Positions 37,062 through 48,649 are shown, counted from the first letter of the stretch. The stretch is 64,000 nt of DNA from Prostheceraeus crozeri (GCA_907163375.1 CAJQUW010007443.1:16705-80704), one strand, 5' to 3'. Translations and numbers: made by a program. Notes: generated from the letters alone by a model not told the origin.

Positions 37062-39400
37062 AATCGTATTATTTGTCGTAAATTGAACTTTTTAACTTTT
37101 TGTCTGAATATGGAAACATAATTTTTGCTACATTTCAAGATTTTTAAATCTTACTATATGCAAATTACATTACAATTTAAGATTTTTAGGTCACATTTGG
37201 TTATATTGTAAGCTTTTTGGGTCATGTTTTTTCGATTTCTAGGTCATAAAAAATTGCCCAATAACTGATAGATAGTACAGCATCACTGAGAAGTCTAATA
37301 CTCAGAAATAGTATAATCTTACAGTTGCAATCACGCAAAATCTCACAAGATTATCAACTTACAAAATTAATGCTTACAAAATCTTACAATACTTACAGAA
37401 ATAGAATCTTTTAACACTCAGAAAGAATACAATATATAAATCAAAAAAGTTATCAGCTAGCCAAGCTGCTGTATTATTATTCAATCTTACAAATTTTCAC
37501 CGATATGACGACCTGTTCACGTAAAAAGGATTTTCAAATTACATCTTGCATAAAAATCAAAATATCAATGTATGACAAGTTGAACATTCATCTTTGTTAT
37601 TGAGGCTTGGTTTCATTATTGAGGCAGGTTTGGTAAAATTTTACAGTCAAAATCATAGCGTTGATACAAACAGCATTAACCTACGTTTCAGAGAGGCCAT
37701 ATTAATAAAATCTATGAAACCTAGCCTCAATAACAAAGATGAATGTTCAAATTATCAGACATTGATATTTTGATTTTTATGCAAGATGTAATTTGAAAAT
37801 CCTTTTTACGTGAACAGGCCGTCATATCGGTGAAAATTTGTAAGATTGAATAATAATACAGCAGCTTGGCTAACTGATAACTTTTTTTATTTAACTTAGA
37901 TATGCTGCTTAAAGAAAATTATATCTCAATACAATATATAGTTGTACGTAATCAAGAACTTCGTGGGATTGCTGTCTACAGTGAACGACAAAGCAAGTTC
38001 TGTAAATTTATTACAAACTAGAAGAATCATGCGCACTCAACGCTTTTGCGACGGTAGTAAGATTGCACTTAGGAGCAAGAGAAGATCGTTGCAGATGCAA
38101 CACTCGCGGGCAGCTCGCGGGTGTCAACTACAAAAATGTGGGGAGGAAGGGAAGAATAAAAGCGAAAGGACTATGGAGTCAGTAAAATTCGAATCAAGTT
38201 TGACGATTGAAAATTTATATTTGACTCCCGTGGATTAAATTCGGTGCAGGAAATTATTATTAGCGCTGTGTACCATCACGAAATTCAAAGTTGCGTACAA
38301 TTCACTTTACGTTAAAGACTTCAACTAACATAAAAACTTCAACAACTTACTTTCCTATCTGTCAAATGTAGTTGTTAACTTGTCTTATTTTTACTTTTTC
38401 ATTCATGCTTCTTCATTATGCTTTCACCATTGCTCATGATTTGAAGAATGATTTGCTTTATTCAAGAGAAGCTTGCAGAATATGTGTTTTCAATGGCATT
38501 TTACTTATTTTCATGACACTTTTTTAATTTGCAAATCAATACATTGTGATATCGGCATACAACTCAGTATTTAAATTCAATAGAATCTTTAGTACAGTTC
38601 CATGGTATCATGATATAAAAATACAATGCATTCGCCTATAAACCTGTAAATTGAGCTTAGGACTTCTTGACTTCTCATTCGTCTATCCACTTTCGAAGCT
38701 AAGTCTTATACACAAAGTCAACATTGAATGAAAGAATTAACGAAAAATCAGCTCCACCAGATATTCACATTTGATGGATATAGGCAGCCGTGTATCTTGT
38801 AGCCTGAAAGCTGGAAATCAGAACCTGTTTGAAGTGCACGATGGCTGAATCAATATCACATTTTCCGACTAGTCATTTCAATTTTTCATCGAATCTTGTT
38901 GTTAAGCCTCCTCTCTCCAGATCGCTTCAATGTTGTTGATTTAAGAGGTCTGGGAGATGCCCTTTTTACACAAAGTGTCAGGAAAGCAGATGATGTATCT
39001 CCAGACGTGCATTTGACCCTCACACATGGATTTTAAGGACAAGTGCTAAATATCTCACAATGAAGTAATTTCTGTTTCATTGCGTGTAACAAGATGCACT
39101 TCTTGTAAATATGGCTTTAGTACATTGAGTTATTGCGGACGAGATTTGGTAGGCGTGATTTCGATTAACTTCTGGGCCCCGCCGAAAAGGCAGCAGTCTC
39201 GGCTGTGAGCGGCAATTTCCGTTGTGTAACTTTGTAATTCCATGTCACTCTGAGCCTGAGACGTGCGCAGACGTGTAAGTCGGTCTGCTTTTCTTCGGTC
39301 CGACCCAAGCTTGGACCGGTCCTTCCCGCTCACTATCAGCCGCTCGGCCCGTTGTGAATTCTGTTGAGATAATTCAAAAATAAGGGAATGGTCTATAATC
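37062..39400. other. Host-like AT-rich spacer
   Basis: No convincing gene. It contains the foldback element at 37445-37887. The ORF at 37942-38238 (98 aa) has no domain and no codon pattern to support it. Confidence 0.6.
37445..37887. mobile_element. Foldback/MITE-like element
   Basis: Two arms of about 170 bp (37445-37615 and 37714-37887) are inverted copies with about 95% identity by eye (for example GTTATCAG...CCAAGCTGCTG against CAGCAGCTTGGC...CTGATAAC), around a spacer of about 100 bp. No coding capacity. No clear target duplication was recognised. Confidence 0.75.
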
Positions 39401-39431
39401 ACTGTGGTGAGAACAATCCTGTAGCATCACT

Positions 39432-39821
39432 ATGGCACCCAAAGTATGGCAAAGCCGCGAAGAAATCTTTCAAAGCTAAGGCCCCTAAGACTGACAAAAA
39501 ACGCAAGCGTAGGCTTAAGGAGAGTTATGCCATCTACAAGGTAGATCCATTTACAAGGAGAGCATCTACAAGGTACTCCGTCAGGTGCACCCCGACACTG
39601 GCATCTACAGCAAGACCATGTCAATCATGAACAGCTTCGTGAACGACATCTTCGAGCGTATTGCCAACGAGAGCAGCCGACTTGCTCACTAGAACAAGAA
39701 GTGGACTGTCTTCAGTCGGAAGATTCAAACCGCCGTTCGCCTTCTTCTGCCCGGTGAACTTGATAAGCACGCTGTGAGCGAGGGAACAAAGACAGTCACC
39801 AAGTACACTGGCTACAAGTAA
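39432..39821 (+). pseudogene. Histone H2B pseudogene
   Basis: The H2B protein is recognisable across the region: KAAKKSFKAKAPKTDKKRKR, then [35 protein letters not shown], and after it [20 protein letters not shown] and VTKYTGYK. It is dead. There is a frame change in the first 15 codons, an insertion of 31 bases at about 39544-39574 bounded by a repeat of ATCTACAAGGTA, and an in-frame TAG (39690-39692) where H2B has a Tyr codon. The frame resumes afterwards to TAA at 39819-39821. No histone 3' stem-loop is evident downstream. No intron is expected in H2B, so retro-copy and DNA duplication cannot be told apart. Confidence 0.85.
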
Positions 39822-41014
39822 TTATCGTTGCTTCTGTGAACGCTCAAGCGAGACCCTATGGTGATGTTTGACGATGGTGTCTTGTCTGAAATCTATATGC
39901 TGGCCCCATCAGAATCAGCGGGATGTTCAGCTTATTCAAACTTCACTGAACTTAATTGATTTCACAGTGACGATTATTTATCTAAATTCATTCTGTCGCA
40001 GAGTTACAGAATATCGTTAACAATGCAGGCAAGCTTCTTTGAAGTGATTTGTAAAACTGAATAAACTTACTTAAAATCAGAGTTAGTTTACTTACCTAGT
40101 CAGAAGGTCGGGACGCGGTTCATGACTTCTTGATCTGATACAATTGCACCCTTTACAAGTTTTGCAAGATAAAAGCGGCAATACAGCGTACTTCTTGCCA
40201 AATATCAAGCATCTGGGACCTGTTTCATAAAATTAAGCAGTCCGACATGTATCAGTAACATTTTCAGCAGTAAAATATAAAACACTGATTTAAATTGTGT
40301 TTCACAAAAATCAATTTTAGCGACTGAACATTAATCAATGATGTAAATTGCGCTTCATAAAGATTTCTGACTGGTGAAAACACTGACATACATCAATCTA
40401 ATTGATTGATTAAAGCGATTGTGGATCATTGTAGAATCAAAATCATGGAACCAATGGTCGTAATTAACTTAAAGATGTTCACGTAAATGGATTCACTATT
40501 TTATTCAGAACAAAAATATAACTTAATTAAGTGAATAATAAAGTCATAGCTAAGATAACTCAGCTAATCTATCTGTATAAATATAGTTGAATTCTAACCG
40601 CATCGATTTCTTTGATTCTAACTATAGAAATACGATGCTGCATAGTAATGAAGGACTCGAGAGGACGTGGCATCGAAAACAAAAGGCACGTCCTGAACAT
40701 TCGTTTTCATGACATCTCAAATTACCATCAGCAAACAAATTGTTATCCATTCTAGCCCAAAGTGAAAAACGGATTTCTATGATTCTAACCATATACAACT
40801 CAATTCTATACACAGGCATGCGGAGCAAGAGGGGTAGTGAGGGCTGAGGTTCCTTTCAATTATCATTCGCTCTCGCAGCACCTCAGCAATTTTCAGCCAG
40901 ATACATTGATCATGGAATATAATTCATCAATAGGATATGTATCAAAGATAAACAAGCGAGACAGATATTTCCTTGATATTTTATAATGATCTATTTTTCA
41001 TCGCCGTCCACGTA
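39822..41014. other. Spacer left of Polinton C
   Basis: AT-rich, no convincing gene or repeat structure. The last six bases (41015-41020, CATGTA) are the left copy of Polinton C's target duplication. Confidence 0.6.
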
Positions 41015-41020
41015 CATGTA
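41015..41020 (+). repeat. Left target-site duplication of Polinton C
   Basis: CATGTA, repeated exactly at 57511-57516 just outside the other tip. Six bases is the standard duplication length for Polinton integrases. Confidence 0.9.
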
Positions 41021-42179
41021 AGTAGTAAGCCCGTGCCAAAAACAAATCCAGTGCGGTGCAGTGATGAATCATGGATGAGTCATCATGCTGACTCAGCCCC
41101 CCCCTCTGGAAGGAAGGTGAGGGAGAAAGTCAAGGATGTGATGGAAGGATGGGTCCGAGAGGAGGAAACTGTTCCCTACCCCCCCTTTGGAAGGAAGGAA
41201 GGAGTTTTCCAGCAAGGGGTGGGAAGGGAGAAGGGTAGGAATGTGGGAAGGATAAAGTGAGAAAAGGTGGGTTTTGGTGGTTTTTTGGGATGAGAAAAGT
41301 CGGAAATCGTCATGATGGAGGGTTCGGATGTGAAATTGGAGTTCAGATTCGGAATCTACGTGAAATGTTGGGTTGGGAAGGAAGGCAGGGAGGAGTTTTC
41401 CTGAGAGGCAAGGGGTGGAACGGCAGAGTTGGAAAAAGGCGGGTGTTGGTGGTTTTGGGATGAGAAAAGTCGTTTTTCGGCATGAAGAAGACCTCGGATG
41501 GGAAAACAGAGGCCAGATTCGGAATCTACGTGAAATTTTGGGTTAGGAAGGATGTTTCCAGCGACATCGGAGAGAAAAAGTTTTGAGGACGTCCCCCCCC
41601 CCCCTGGAACGAGACTTCCAACTTTGGTTCTAGAGATCGTAGAAAGTCGTGTGATAGCTCATTTGAAAGCTAAGAGTGAGAAAAATGCAGTGGAAAGCTC
41701 AGTTTGGTACTATTTTCCTGGGTTTAGGGAGGAAAATGGCAGATAAACGTCAGAGTTGGAAAAGTCAGGTTTTGGGATGAGAAAGTCCATTTTTCGAGCA
41801 GAAGGATGGCTCGGAGGGGAAAACGGAGGGCAAATTCGGACTTTTTGGCCAATTTTGGGTCTAGGAACTTCTTTCCAACTCAATCGCAGAGAAAAAGTTC
41901 TGACCTCCCCCCCCCTCTGGAACGAGACTTCCAACTTTGGTTCTAGAGATCGTAGAAGAGCATTGAATTGAGGGCATTGAGAAGGCATTGAAATTTTGGA
42001 CATTGACGAAAAAACGACAGAGTTAGAATTTTTACGAAAATCGCCCTAGTGGGTGAACGACGCCTCGGACGGGAAAACAGAGACCAGGTTTGGAATCAGC
42101 GTGCCATTCTGCATCTAGAGGATGAGTTTCAAGTCAATCGGAGAGAAAAAGTTGAAAATTTTCTTCACACTGGGTCTCC
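41021..42179 (+). repeat. Polinton C left terminal inverted repeat
   Basis: About 1.16 kb, inverted copy of 56282-57510; similarity ends around TTCTTCACAC (42161-42170). It contains C-runs followed by CTCTGGAA or CTGGAACGAGAC at about 41097, 41586 and 41910, as in Polintons A and B. Some modules, such as CTAGAGATCGTAGAAAGTCG, are shared with A/B. Noncoding. Confidence 0.9.
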
Positions 42180-42533
42180 ACATGGGATTTTTTCCTGAAA
42201 ATGTTAAACTGTAGCCACCTTTGGCGGTAAATAGCGGAGGATTGCAAATGAATGAAGAGCTCGGGTTTCTTTTAGGGGCAAGACTGCACTTTGTTCTCTA
42301 GGATCCTATCTTTTCAGATGCGTGGAAGGTTTCGTTTCCAAAAGGGAGCCTGTTGAAAGCGAGTGTTTACGCATTTTCCAAGATTTTGGAACTTTTGAAA
42401 AAACGACAGTTTTTTCATCTCAGCTCCTGGTCATCGTAGAGAGTCGAGGGATGTCTTAAATGAAAGGGGAGACCGAGAAAACATGGCTATCAAAATTTGA
42501 AGTCAATCGGAGCAGTAGAACCGGAGATAAACG
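42180..42533 (+). repeat. Degenerate extra terminal-repeat module of Polinton C
   Basis: This diverged unit still shows the order seen in the repeat modules: ACGACAG, CATCGTAGAGAGTCG, TGAAAG, then TTTGAAGTCAATCGGAG. No gene seen. It ends at the left edge of the inserted DNA transposon. Confidence 0.6.
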
Positions 42534-43288
42534 CACGGTGTGTCAGAACGGATGAAAAAATTCAAAAAATATATATCTTGATATGATGATATCGGACTCG
42601 ACAGTAGCTTTAAATTGCTGCACCGATGTTTGTACTCGTATACAAAATGCAAGCGGAGATTGATGCAAATTTAATCAATGTGAAATGATATCGATTATAT
42701 CAGTGACGCTTAGATAAATCATAATGATATAGATTTTTTTAAAGTAAAATGCTTTATTGCAATAAACGAGGGCTACAAATTAAATGAACAAAGTCCTGGA
42801 ATTAAAAGCTAAGATACATGTACACTAAAACATAGAAAAATACCTAAGATACTGTCCTATAAAGAAGAGTGAACTGAGGCTGAACTTAAACCACTTCACT
42901 CAGTATGCTGCAATGTGCCCCGTACAGCAGTGTGCCCCGTTAACTTGTTATAAAACTTGTGCGTTCTAACTACAAGCCAGTCTTTGAACGGGGTCAAAAA
43001 TGTTGAATAGAACCGGAGTTACAGCAATTTGAAGTACGAAAGGGACTTATTGATGGCACTGTAGATTATTGTGATATATCTAGGCGTCCCTGATCATACA
43101 ATAACAGCACGCATGGAATGAGCCAATGTCTATGAATTAACTCATATTTTTCGTGTTGAATTTGAATCTGATATCATCAATGGCTGTCGACGTCGTGCAC
43201 GCGCACAGAATAGATACATACACGCCTGTTATATCGTTGTCTGCAATGAGCGCTGATTCCGTTATTCTACTTCGATCTTCCGTACGTA

Positions 43289-45229
43289 ATGGCAACTGCC
43301 CTAGCTCTTGATCACGAACGATGTCGTTACAAAGTTTTCGTCGTTTGTTACCGAAAAGGATCTAGAGAGCTTTCAGCAACAGACATTTCAACGATTAATG
43401 ACTATGTGATTGAAGGATACGACATTAGTAATCCTGATTTTCCTGCATCACTATGCAACGGCTGCTATTTTATTCTTTCAAAAAAACGCAATGGATATGA
43501 CGACTTTGAAATACCCTTCGTCGATAATTATGATCGACGTCGCCCACAAGACCTTCGATCAAAGCAAAATTGTTCATGCAGAATATGCGAAGTAGCAAAA
43601 TTGAACATGCAAGCCGCAGTGAAGCTGAAGAAGAATCCTGGTCGACCTTCAGCTCCCAACAACAATATTCCAAAGAAGATCAAAATATGTTCTCAATGCT
43701 TTACCCAGCTTTATAGTGGTTGTAGTCATAATTATAATTCGTGTGCCTCCAAAAGAAACGCAATGAATAACATCTCGAATCTTATTGATTCTTCAATGAC
43801 GTCGTCAGAGCATTTGCAAATAGTGAAAGCACGCTCCCTATCACATTCTCCAGAGGCTCAGCCAACGTCGTCGAAATTCGTACTGTCAAGTGGTGACATG
43901 TCTGTTATTCGAAATGATTTGAATCTTTCCTCGCGTGCAACTTTATATTTGGCCGAAAATATACGAAAGACAACGAAGTCTAGATATGCTGTTGAACCAT
44001 ATTTGAAAGACAAGTTGTATGAAAAAAAACACAAACTTGATGACTTTTTTGAGGTCAAAGAGTCTACGCTTTATACATCAACGTCGAATCACGAAAAAAT
44101 CACAAGACCGTTTGTTTATTGCAATAATTTAAAGTCCCTGATTGATTATATCAGAGAGACAAGACAATTAGATGATATTTCTAGTCATGTTCGAATTGGC
44201 ATCGACGGTGGTGGAGGCTTTGTAAAAGTGAGCCTTTCTTTGTTTGATCCTTCGTCGATCTCGAAAAGTCGATTTGCTGATTCTGGAGTGAAGCGTGCAT
44301 TCATAATTGGTATTGTCCCTGATGTTCCGGAATGTTATATGAACATCATCAACATTTGGACGACTGCTGGTTTTAACAAGATTGACATGCCATTTACCAT
44401 CGCAACCGATATGAAACTTTGCAATATTCTTACAGGATTAATGGCGCACGGAAGCCTTCATCCGTGCGCTTGGTGCAACAGTGACAGACATCACCTGAGT
44501 GAACGAGGAGAAAGCAGAACATTTGGGGACTTACGATTAAAGTTTTGGTCATTTTATAGTTCTGGTGGAGATAAAAAAGTTGCCAAAAAGCATGGTAATG
44601 TGATACACCCGTCCGTTATCAAGGATGATATCGATGGAACACTGGTTCTTGAGATCATCCCTCCACCGGAACTCCATCTGATGACTGGTGCGTTTCTGTT
44701 CGTATTTAATACTATGACTTCAGTTTGGCCTGAAAGTGACAAATGGCTGAAAATGTTGCATGTTCAAAAAGAGCAGCGACATGGTGGTACGTTTTCTGGA
44801 AATGCTACGAAGAAGCTACTGACTAATGTTGATATTTTACAATCAATCTGTCCATTGAATTCTTTACCTTATGTTGAAACACTTCGTTGTTTGAATAAAG
44901 TTGTCAATGCGTGTTTTGGATAACATCTGTCACAAGATTACAAAAAACACATACAAAGCTTCATGAGAAGCTATCTTCATTTGGAAAATGCTCCTATTAC
45001 CCCAAAAATCCACGCAATATTTTTTCATGTTTCTGATTTTTGTGACATGAAGAGCAGTGGACTTGCAGCGTTCAGTGAGCAAACTATTGAAAGCATTCAT
45101 CATGATTTTTTATCTATCTGGAACAATTACCGAGTGAATTCGACTGATCATCCATTCTACCGAAGTCGCTTACTGGACTCGGTACGACGATATAACAGCC
45201 AGTATCTTTCATTTTCATGTATTTCCTAA
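43289..45229 (+). pseudogene. RAG1/Transib-like DDE transposase with one in-frame stop
   Basis: 544 codons from 43289, then TAA (44921-44923), then the same frame stays open to 45229. The N-terminal third has Cys pairs (CRICEVAKLN, CSQCFTQLYSGC) that could bind zinc. Around residue 310 is RIGIDGGGGFVKVSLSLFD, a candidate first catalytic Asp. ATDMKLCNILTGLMAHGS...CAWCNSDRHH resembles the RAG1 second-Asp block (DEKLxxExxGLEASGS...CTLCDATR). After the stop, FSEQTIESIHHDF carries the candidate Glu (compare Transib SEEAQEARNK). The family call is by eye; an unclassified DDE family is the alternative. One nonsense change makes this copy inactive unless read through. Confidence 0.6.
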
Positions 45230-46019
45230 TTGTAGGCTACTGCGTTAATGTTATTCTTATATTCGTTCTATGTTTGTAATGAGATTTTTAGTATACAAAA
45301 ACATAGTTTTTGTATTAGATGGAAAATTGTACAAGTAACTAAGATTACAAAGAAAACTCTAAGCACTATTGAAGCATTATTGAGTTATAGAGTAGGCGCG
45401 CCTCTACTTATAAATAAAAATTGAAAGACTAGCTAAGTAAACTTTCTTTGAGGAATAGATCGATAACCGTTTTTGAACCTAGGCATCAGTCAGAGGCATA
45501 ATCCACACCGTTACGGATAGGCTACTGTTAATTGACCTTGTAAAGTGATGCTTGTCAATTTAGACTTTAAATCCAATAAATTGTTAAGGCAACAAGAAGG
45601 CTCGACATCGTCTATATAAATATACATTATACAAACTATATCATAACGATATTTCGATATGAACGTCATTTTTTATTCTTGAATATAAATTTTCATAAAT
45701 TATCCATATCATACTACTTACGAACCAATAATCCAAATATTAACAGCCAAAAAAAGCAAAGACAAATTTTGAATCAATTTCTGCAATTCCTGTGCATAGT
45801 TGTGATAGTTAGAAGCCTCTGTGTAGAGTAGAAAGCGTGTGACTCAGTGAAATGTATCTAAATATCGCAATTTTGACGCCATTTTGAAAAATGGCCTATA
45901 AAAAAAAACTGGTCATTGAATTTCTTTCCTTTTTGCATTTTTGTAATGTGGAGACATCCTAAAACTAAAAAAAATTTATTCCGGCGATGATATATTTTTT
46001 GAATTTTTTCGTCACCGTG
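45230..46019. other. 3' noncoding part of the DNA transposon
   Basis: AT-rich, with AATAAA at about 45413. It ends in the inverted terminal block at 45985-46019. No gene seen. Confidence 0.5.
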
Positions 46020-46390
46020 GACGGGTTTAAAGTTTTTGGATGATGGATATTACGTCATCAGCTGATCGCCTCAAACTATATAAGTGGAAACTCTGCTTGT
46101 GGAAATCAGTTCTCCTCCCGACTGGGTTGGGGTAGGTGAACTCCGGAGCTCCGATGATAGCATCGGAACTGTGTCAAATTTCATGGCTGATATCAGCTAA
46201 GGCGTCAGACTTAAAGATTAGCCAGGAGATGGCCTTCGTCTCCAGGCCATAAAAGACTCCAAAACTTTAAAGGCTTGTAATTTTGCTTCTACAAGTCCGT
46301 TTGACTTGATTCAAAAAAGGTTCGGTCGCTATTGATCAGACCTATAGTGACGGACTACCTTTAAAATTTCATAAGTAGTGCTAAAAAGTT
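46020..46390. other. Polinton C structured noncoding region
   Basis: Between the transposon and the repeat modules. Perfect short hairpins are visible: CCGATG/CATCGG (about 46153), GGAGA/TCTCC (about 46226) and CTTGTA/TACAAG (about 46273). TATATAAG at about 46077 could be a TATA box. It occupies the same position relative to the polymerase end as 34430-34960 in Polinton B. Confidence 0.5.
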
Positions 46391-46539
46391 GAAAAAATTA
46401 AATTCACTGTTTTTGGAGGTTTTCTGGGGTTTTCGACCCTGCTGAAGTCAATGAAGGCATGGATAAGTGTGTACAAGCCACAACATGATACAAGCGGTTT
46501 TTCACTGAAAGCGAGCATGGCACGGAGAGTTTTGCTGTA

Positions 46540-47290
46540 ATATTCCACTGACAGCGTGTTCCTTCGGGACGGCGGATGATGCCGTAGTGATAAGTGTGGC
46601 AAGGGAGTGTGTCATATTTCAGACCGAAACCGCTGGGGCAACTCATGTTGGGCATTTGACACAGTTCTCAACGTAGCACTTTGAACGCCAATCGGTTGAG
46701 TCTTAGCTATCTTGTCATGGGTGGCATCTAAACATCTCTACTGCAAAACGCTTGTGAATCACGGCTTGCTATCAAGCTGATCAAAGCAACGACTTGGGAT
46801 GTTTCCTCTTGTAAATAACTCTACCGGTTTTCATGTCTGGCTATCAAGTCATTGACGGTGTAAGTCACGGAGATTTTCGGTGTCATACTTCCTGTTGGTG
46901 GGCTTTCTTTCGAGACAGCGGTGAAGTCCGTAGCGATGAGTACTGCACGGTGCGTTGGCAATGGTAATCCTTGTGAAACCTCTCTGCGTCATGTTTCCAA
47001 GTGGTTGCCTATCGTCTCAACGTTGTACTCTGACCGCCAGGGCGACATTTAGCTATCTGCCACAGGTTACCTCATAAAATCTTCATTGCACTTGTCTCCC
47101 GATAGTTGGCCAACCATGAGAGAATGAACCATAAGTTCTCTTGAGAACTGTCTCTATCACGGAGACGAAATGATGAATGGAATGAAATGGGAGGCCACCC
47201 TTGCACCACATGCAACACATCACAGACTTCTCTCTTCGCTAGTGAACAAGCTCTTGTGAACGTAGTCAGAAAGTGTATCATGGTTTGCAA
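46540..47290 (+). repeat. Repeated ~160-bp noncoding modules of Polinton C
   Basis: Two diverged copies (46550-46700 and 46890-47060) of a module with a TTCGGGACGGCGG-like start, a CCGTAG segment, a GAAACC segment, TCATGTT and a CTCAACGT end. A third copy is at 48300-48470, and an inverted one is in Polinton B at about 31710-31930. The part 47100-47270 also matches B 31570-31690, inverted. No ORF is conserved among copies, so it is probably noncoding. Confidence 0.7.
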
Positions 47291-47547
47291 AAGCAAAGTT
47301 TAGTGTAGTCAAATAGTTTTACCGCGACGCACGTTTGTGAAAGTAAAGTTTTATCATTGAAGTTTTATTCGTGAGTGTCGTCAGAAAGTGTATCACGTTT
47401 GCAAAAGCAACGTTTAGTGTAGTCAAATAGTTTTTACCACGACACACGTTTGTGAAAGTAAAGTTTGATCATTGAAGTTTTATGACTGACTGAACTCACA
47501 ACAGTATTAGAAAGTTAAGCACAACACAAGTGTCATGAAAATATACT

Positions 47548-48000
47548 TTATTTGGTCTTTGATTTAACATCATTGAAACCCACTTTACTAATAGCAATGA
47601 CAATATGGTTTATTTTATTCAGAAGCAAATGATCACCGTAACCATGAAAGTTGTCCATCCGAGAAATAATCTTCCGCTGATGTCGTGTATAAAACTCAGA
47701 AGCATCAGTAACATATTCTTGTCCGTAGGAATGAAATTGAAAGTCAACACTTTCCGCTACTTCACCTTGTGGAAAATGAGTGTAATTGACATGTGCAATT
47801 AAGTGAGCCTTGATGAGACTGTCTTTGAAATAAGATATCAACTCCGTAAATATCTCTCGTGTGTAGTCTAAACATGCTTCCAATTCTGTCTCCTCCCTTT
47901 GAAACTCAAGGATGTAATCTTGTATTAAGCCTCCGAAGCTCTCTTGATGAAAACGAATCGTGCAATCATCATGTTTCAATGTATTGACTTCAGGTGCCAT
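47548..48000 (-). CDS. Polinton C gene Y homolog
   Basis: 150 aa, the longest whole member of the gene Y family. It has CTIRFHQESFGGLIQDYILEF, an acidic helix (EETELEACLDYTREIFTEL), SVDFQFHSYGQEY and FYTRHQRKIISRMDNFHGYG, matching 7163-7480 and 16126-16464 block by block. It lies divergent to the POLB promoter at 48140, about 140 bases away. Function unknown. It looks whole. Confidence 0.7.
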   Translation of the reverse strand: MAPEVNTLKHDDCTIRFHQESFGGLIQDYILEFQREETELEACLDYTREIFTELISYFKDSLIKAHLIAHVNYTHFPQGEVAESVDFQFHSYGQEYVTDASEFYTRHQRKIISRMDNFHGYGDHLLLNKINHIVIAISKVGFNDVKSKTK

Positions 48001-48074
48001 GGTTGAGTCTATTGCTAAACATCATGTTTGCCTGAGACGATTTCAAGAACGCGTTACAAATGTTTGCGTGCACA

Positions 48075-48190
48075 TCGGGAACTCTAGCTGGTCTGTGATT
48101 GGACAAGAGGTCTCATCAATTCACCGCTTAGGAAAATGTTATAAAAGGCAGCGCACCAGCTCTGCTCTTCACATTTATCTTTCACAAGGT
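48075..48190 (+). promoter_or_regulatory. Core promoter and leader exon donor of Polinton C POLB
   Basis: ATTGG (about 48098) is followed by TATAAAAG at 48140-48147, and 40 bases further by the donor CAAG|GTGAGT (GT at 48189-48190). This fits a short untranslated first exon of about 15-20 bases. The repeat module at 48300-48470 would then lie in the first intron. Confidence 0.6.
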
Positions 48191-48299
48191 GAGTGTCGTT
48201 GAGCTCCTGCTATCAGGTTGTTTTGACTTGCTATCAAGTTGAATAGTCTCTTGCAATCAAGAGATTCACTTCTGCTCATAAATCATATCATCGCTGTAA

Positions 48300-48470
48300 T
48301 ACCTCCTTTGCTCGAGCGTTCCTTCGGGACGGCGGGTACTGCCGTAGAGGGATTGCGTTGCACGGGTTGTTCGTCGTTTGTTAGACCGAAACCTCTCAGC
48401 CGTTGCTCATGTTGGGCGTTTGACTTCATACTCAACGTGACGCTTTCGTTCGCCAGGTCAGAGTACTTCA
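48300..48470 (+). repeat. Third copy of the ~160-bp noncoding module
   Basis: Starts TTCCTTCGGGACGGCGG and continues through GCCGTAG, GACCGAAACC and CATGTTGGGCGTTTGAC. It is closest to the copy at 46550 and lies between the POLB promoter and the first coding exon. Confidence 0.7.
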
Positions 48471-48649
48471 GCCATTCGACAAAGGTTAGTCTTTATGATA
48501 TGGAGTAGAGTGAAATGTAACTCATTAGATGTCACTTCAATGATTGTTCCCATGATAAACGTTGACTAGGCAAATGAAACGATTCTCATCTTTCCTTTTT
48601 AGTGATTGAAATCTACTAACGTAATCTGCTGTTTGTAATCGATCAAAAA

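Larger units (their letters stand above)
42534..46019 (+). mobile_element. RAG1/Transib-like DNA transposon inserted in Polinton C
   Basis: A 3.5-kb element with one transposase-like gene. Terminal inverted similarity: CACGGTG (42534-42540) at the left and CACCGTG (46013-46019) at the right, plus an inner GAAAAAATTCAAAAAATATAT match on both sides (about 42557 left, 45990-46009 right). On the left 13 bases separate the two blocks, on the right only 2. CACGGTG fits the CACWRTG-like ends of Transib elements and RAG signal heptamers. The flanks (AAACG, GACGG) share only ACG, so the exact ends and duplication are unproven. Confidence 0.6.

Noticed and set aside
37942-38238. 98-aa ORF in the spacer
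   Set aside because: No domain, no neighbour context, and low-complexity charged composition; likely chance.
41257-41746. Gly/Trp-rich ORFs in the left terminal repeat of Polinton C
   Set aside because: The same ORFs occur mirrored at 57067-57273 because the DNA is an inverted repeat; no sign of protein constraint.
42534-42600. True RAG recombination signal with 12/23 spacers
   Set aside because: The spacing between heptamer-like and A-rich blocks is 13 and 2 bases, not 12 and 23, and no proper nonamer is seen; only a loose resemblance is kept.
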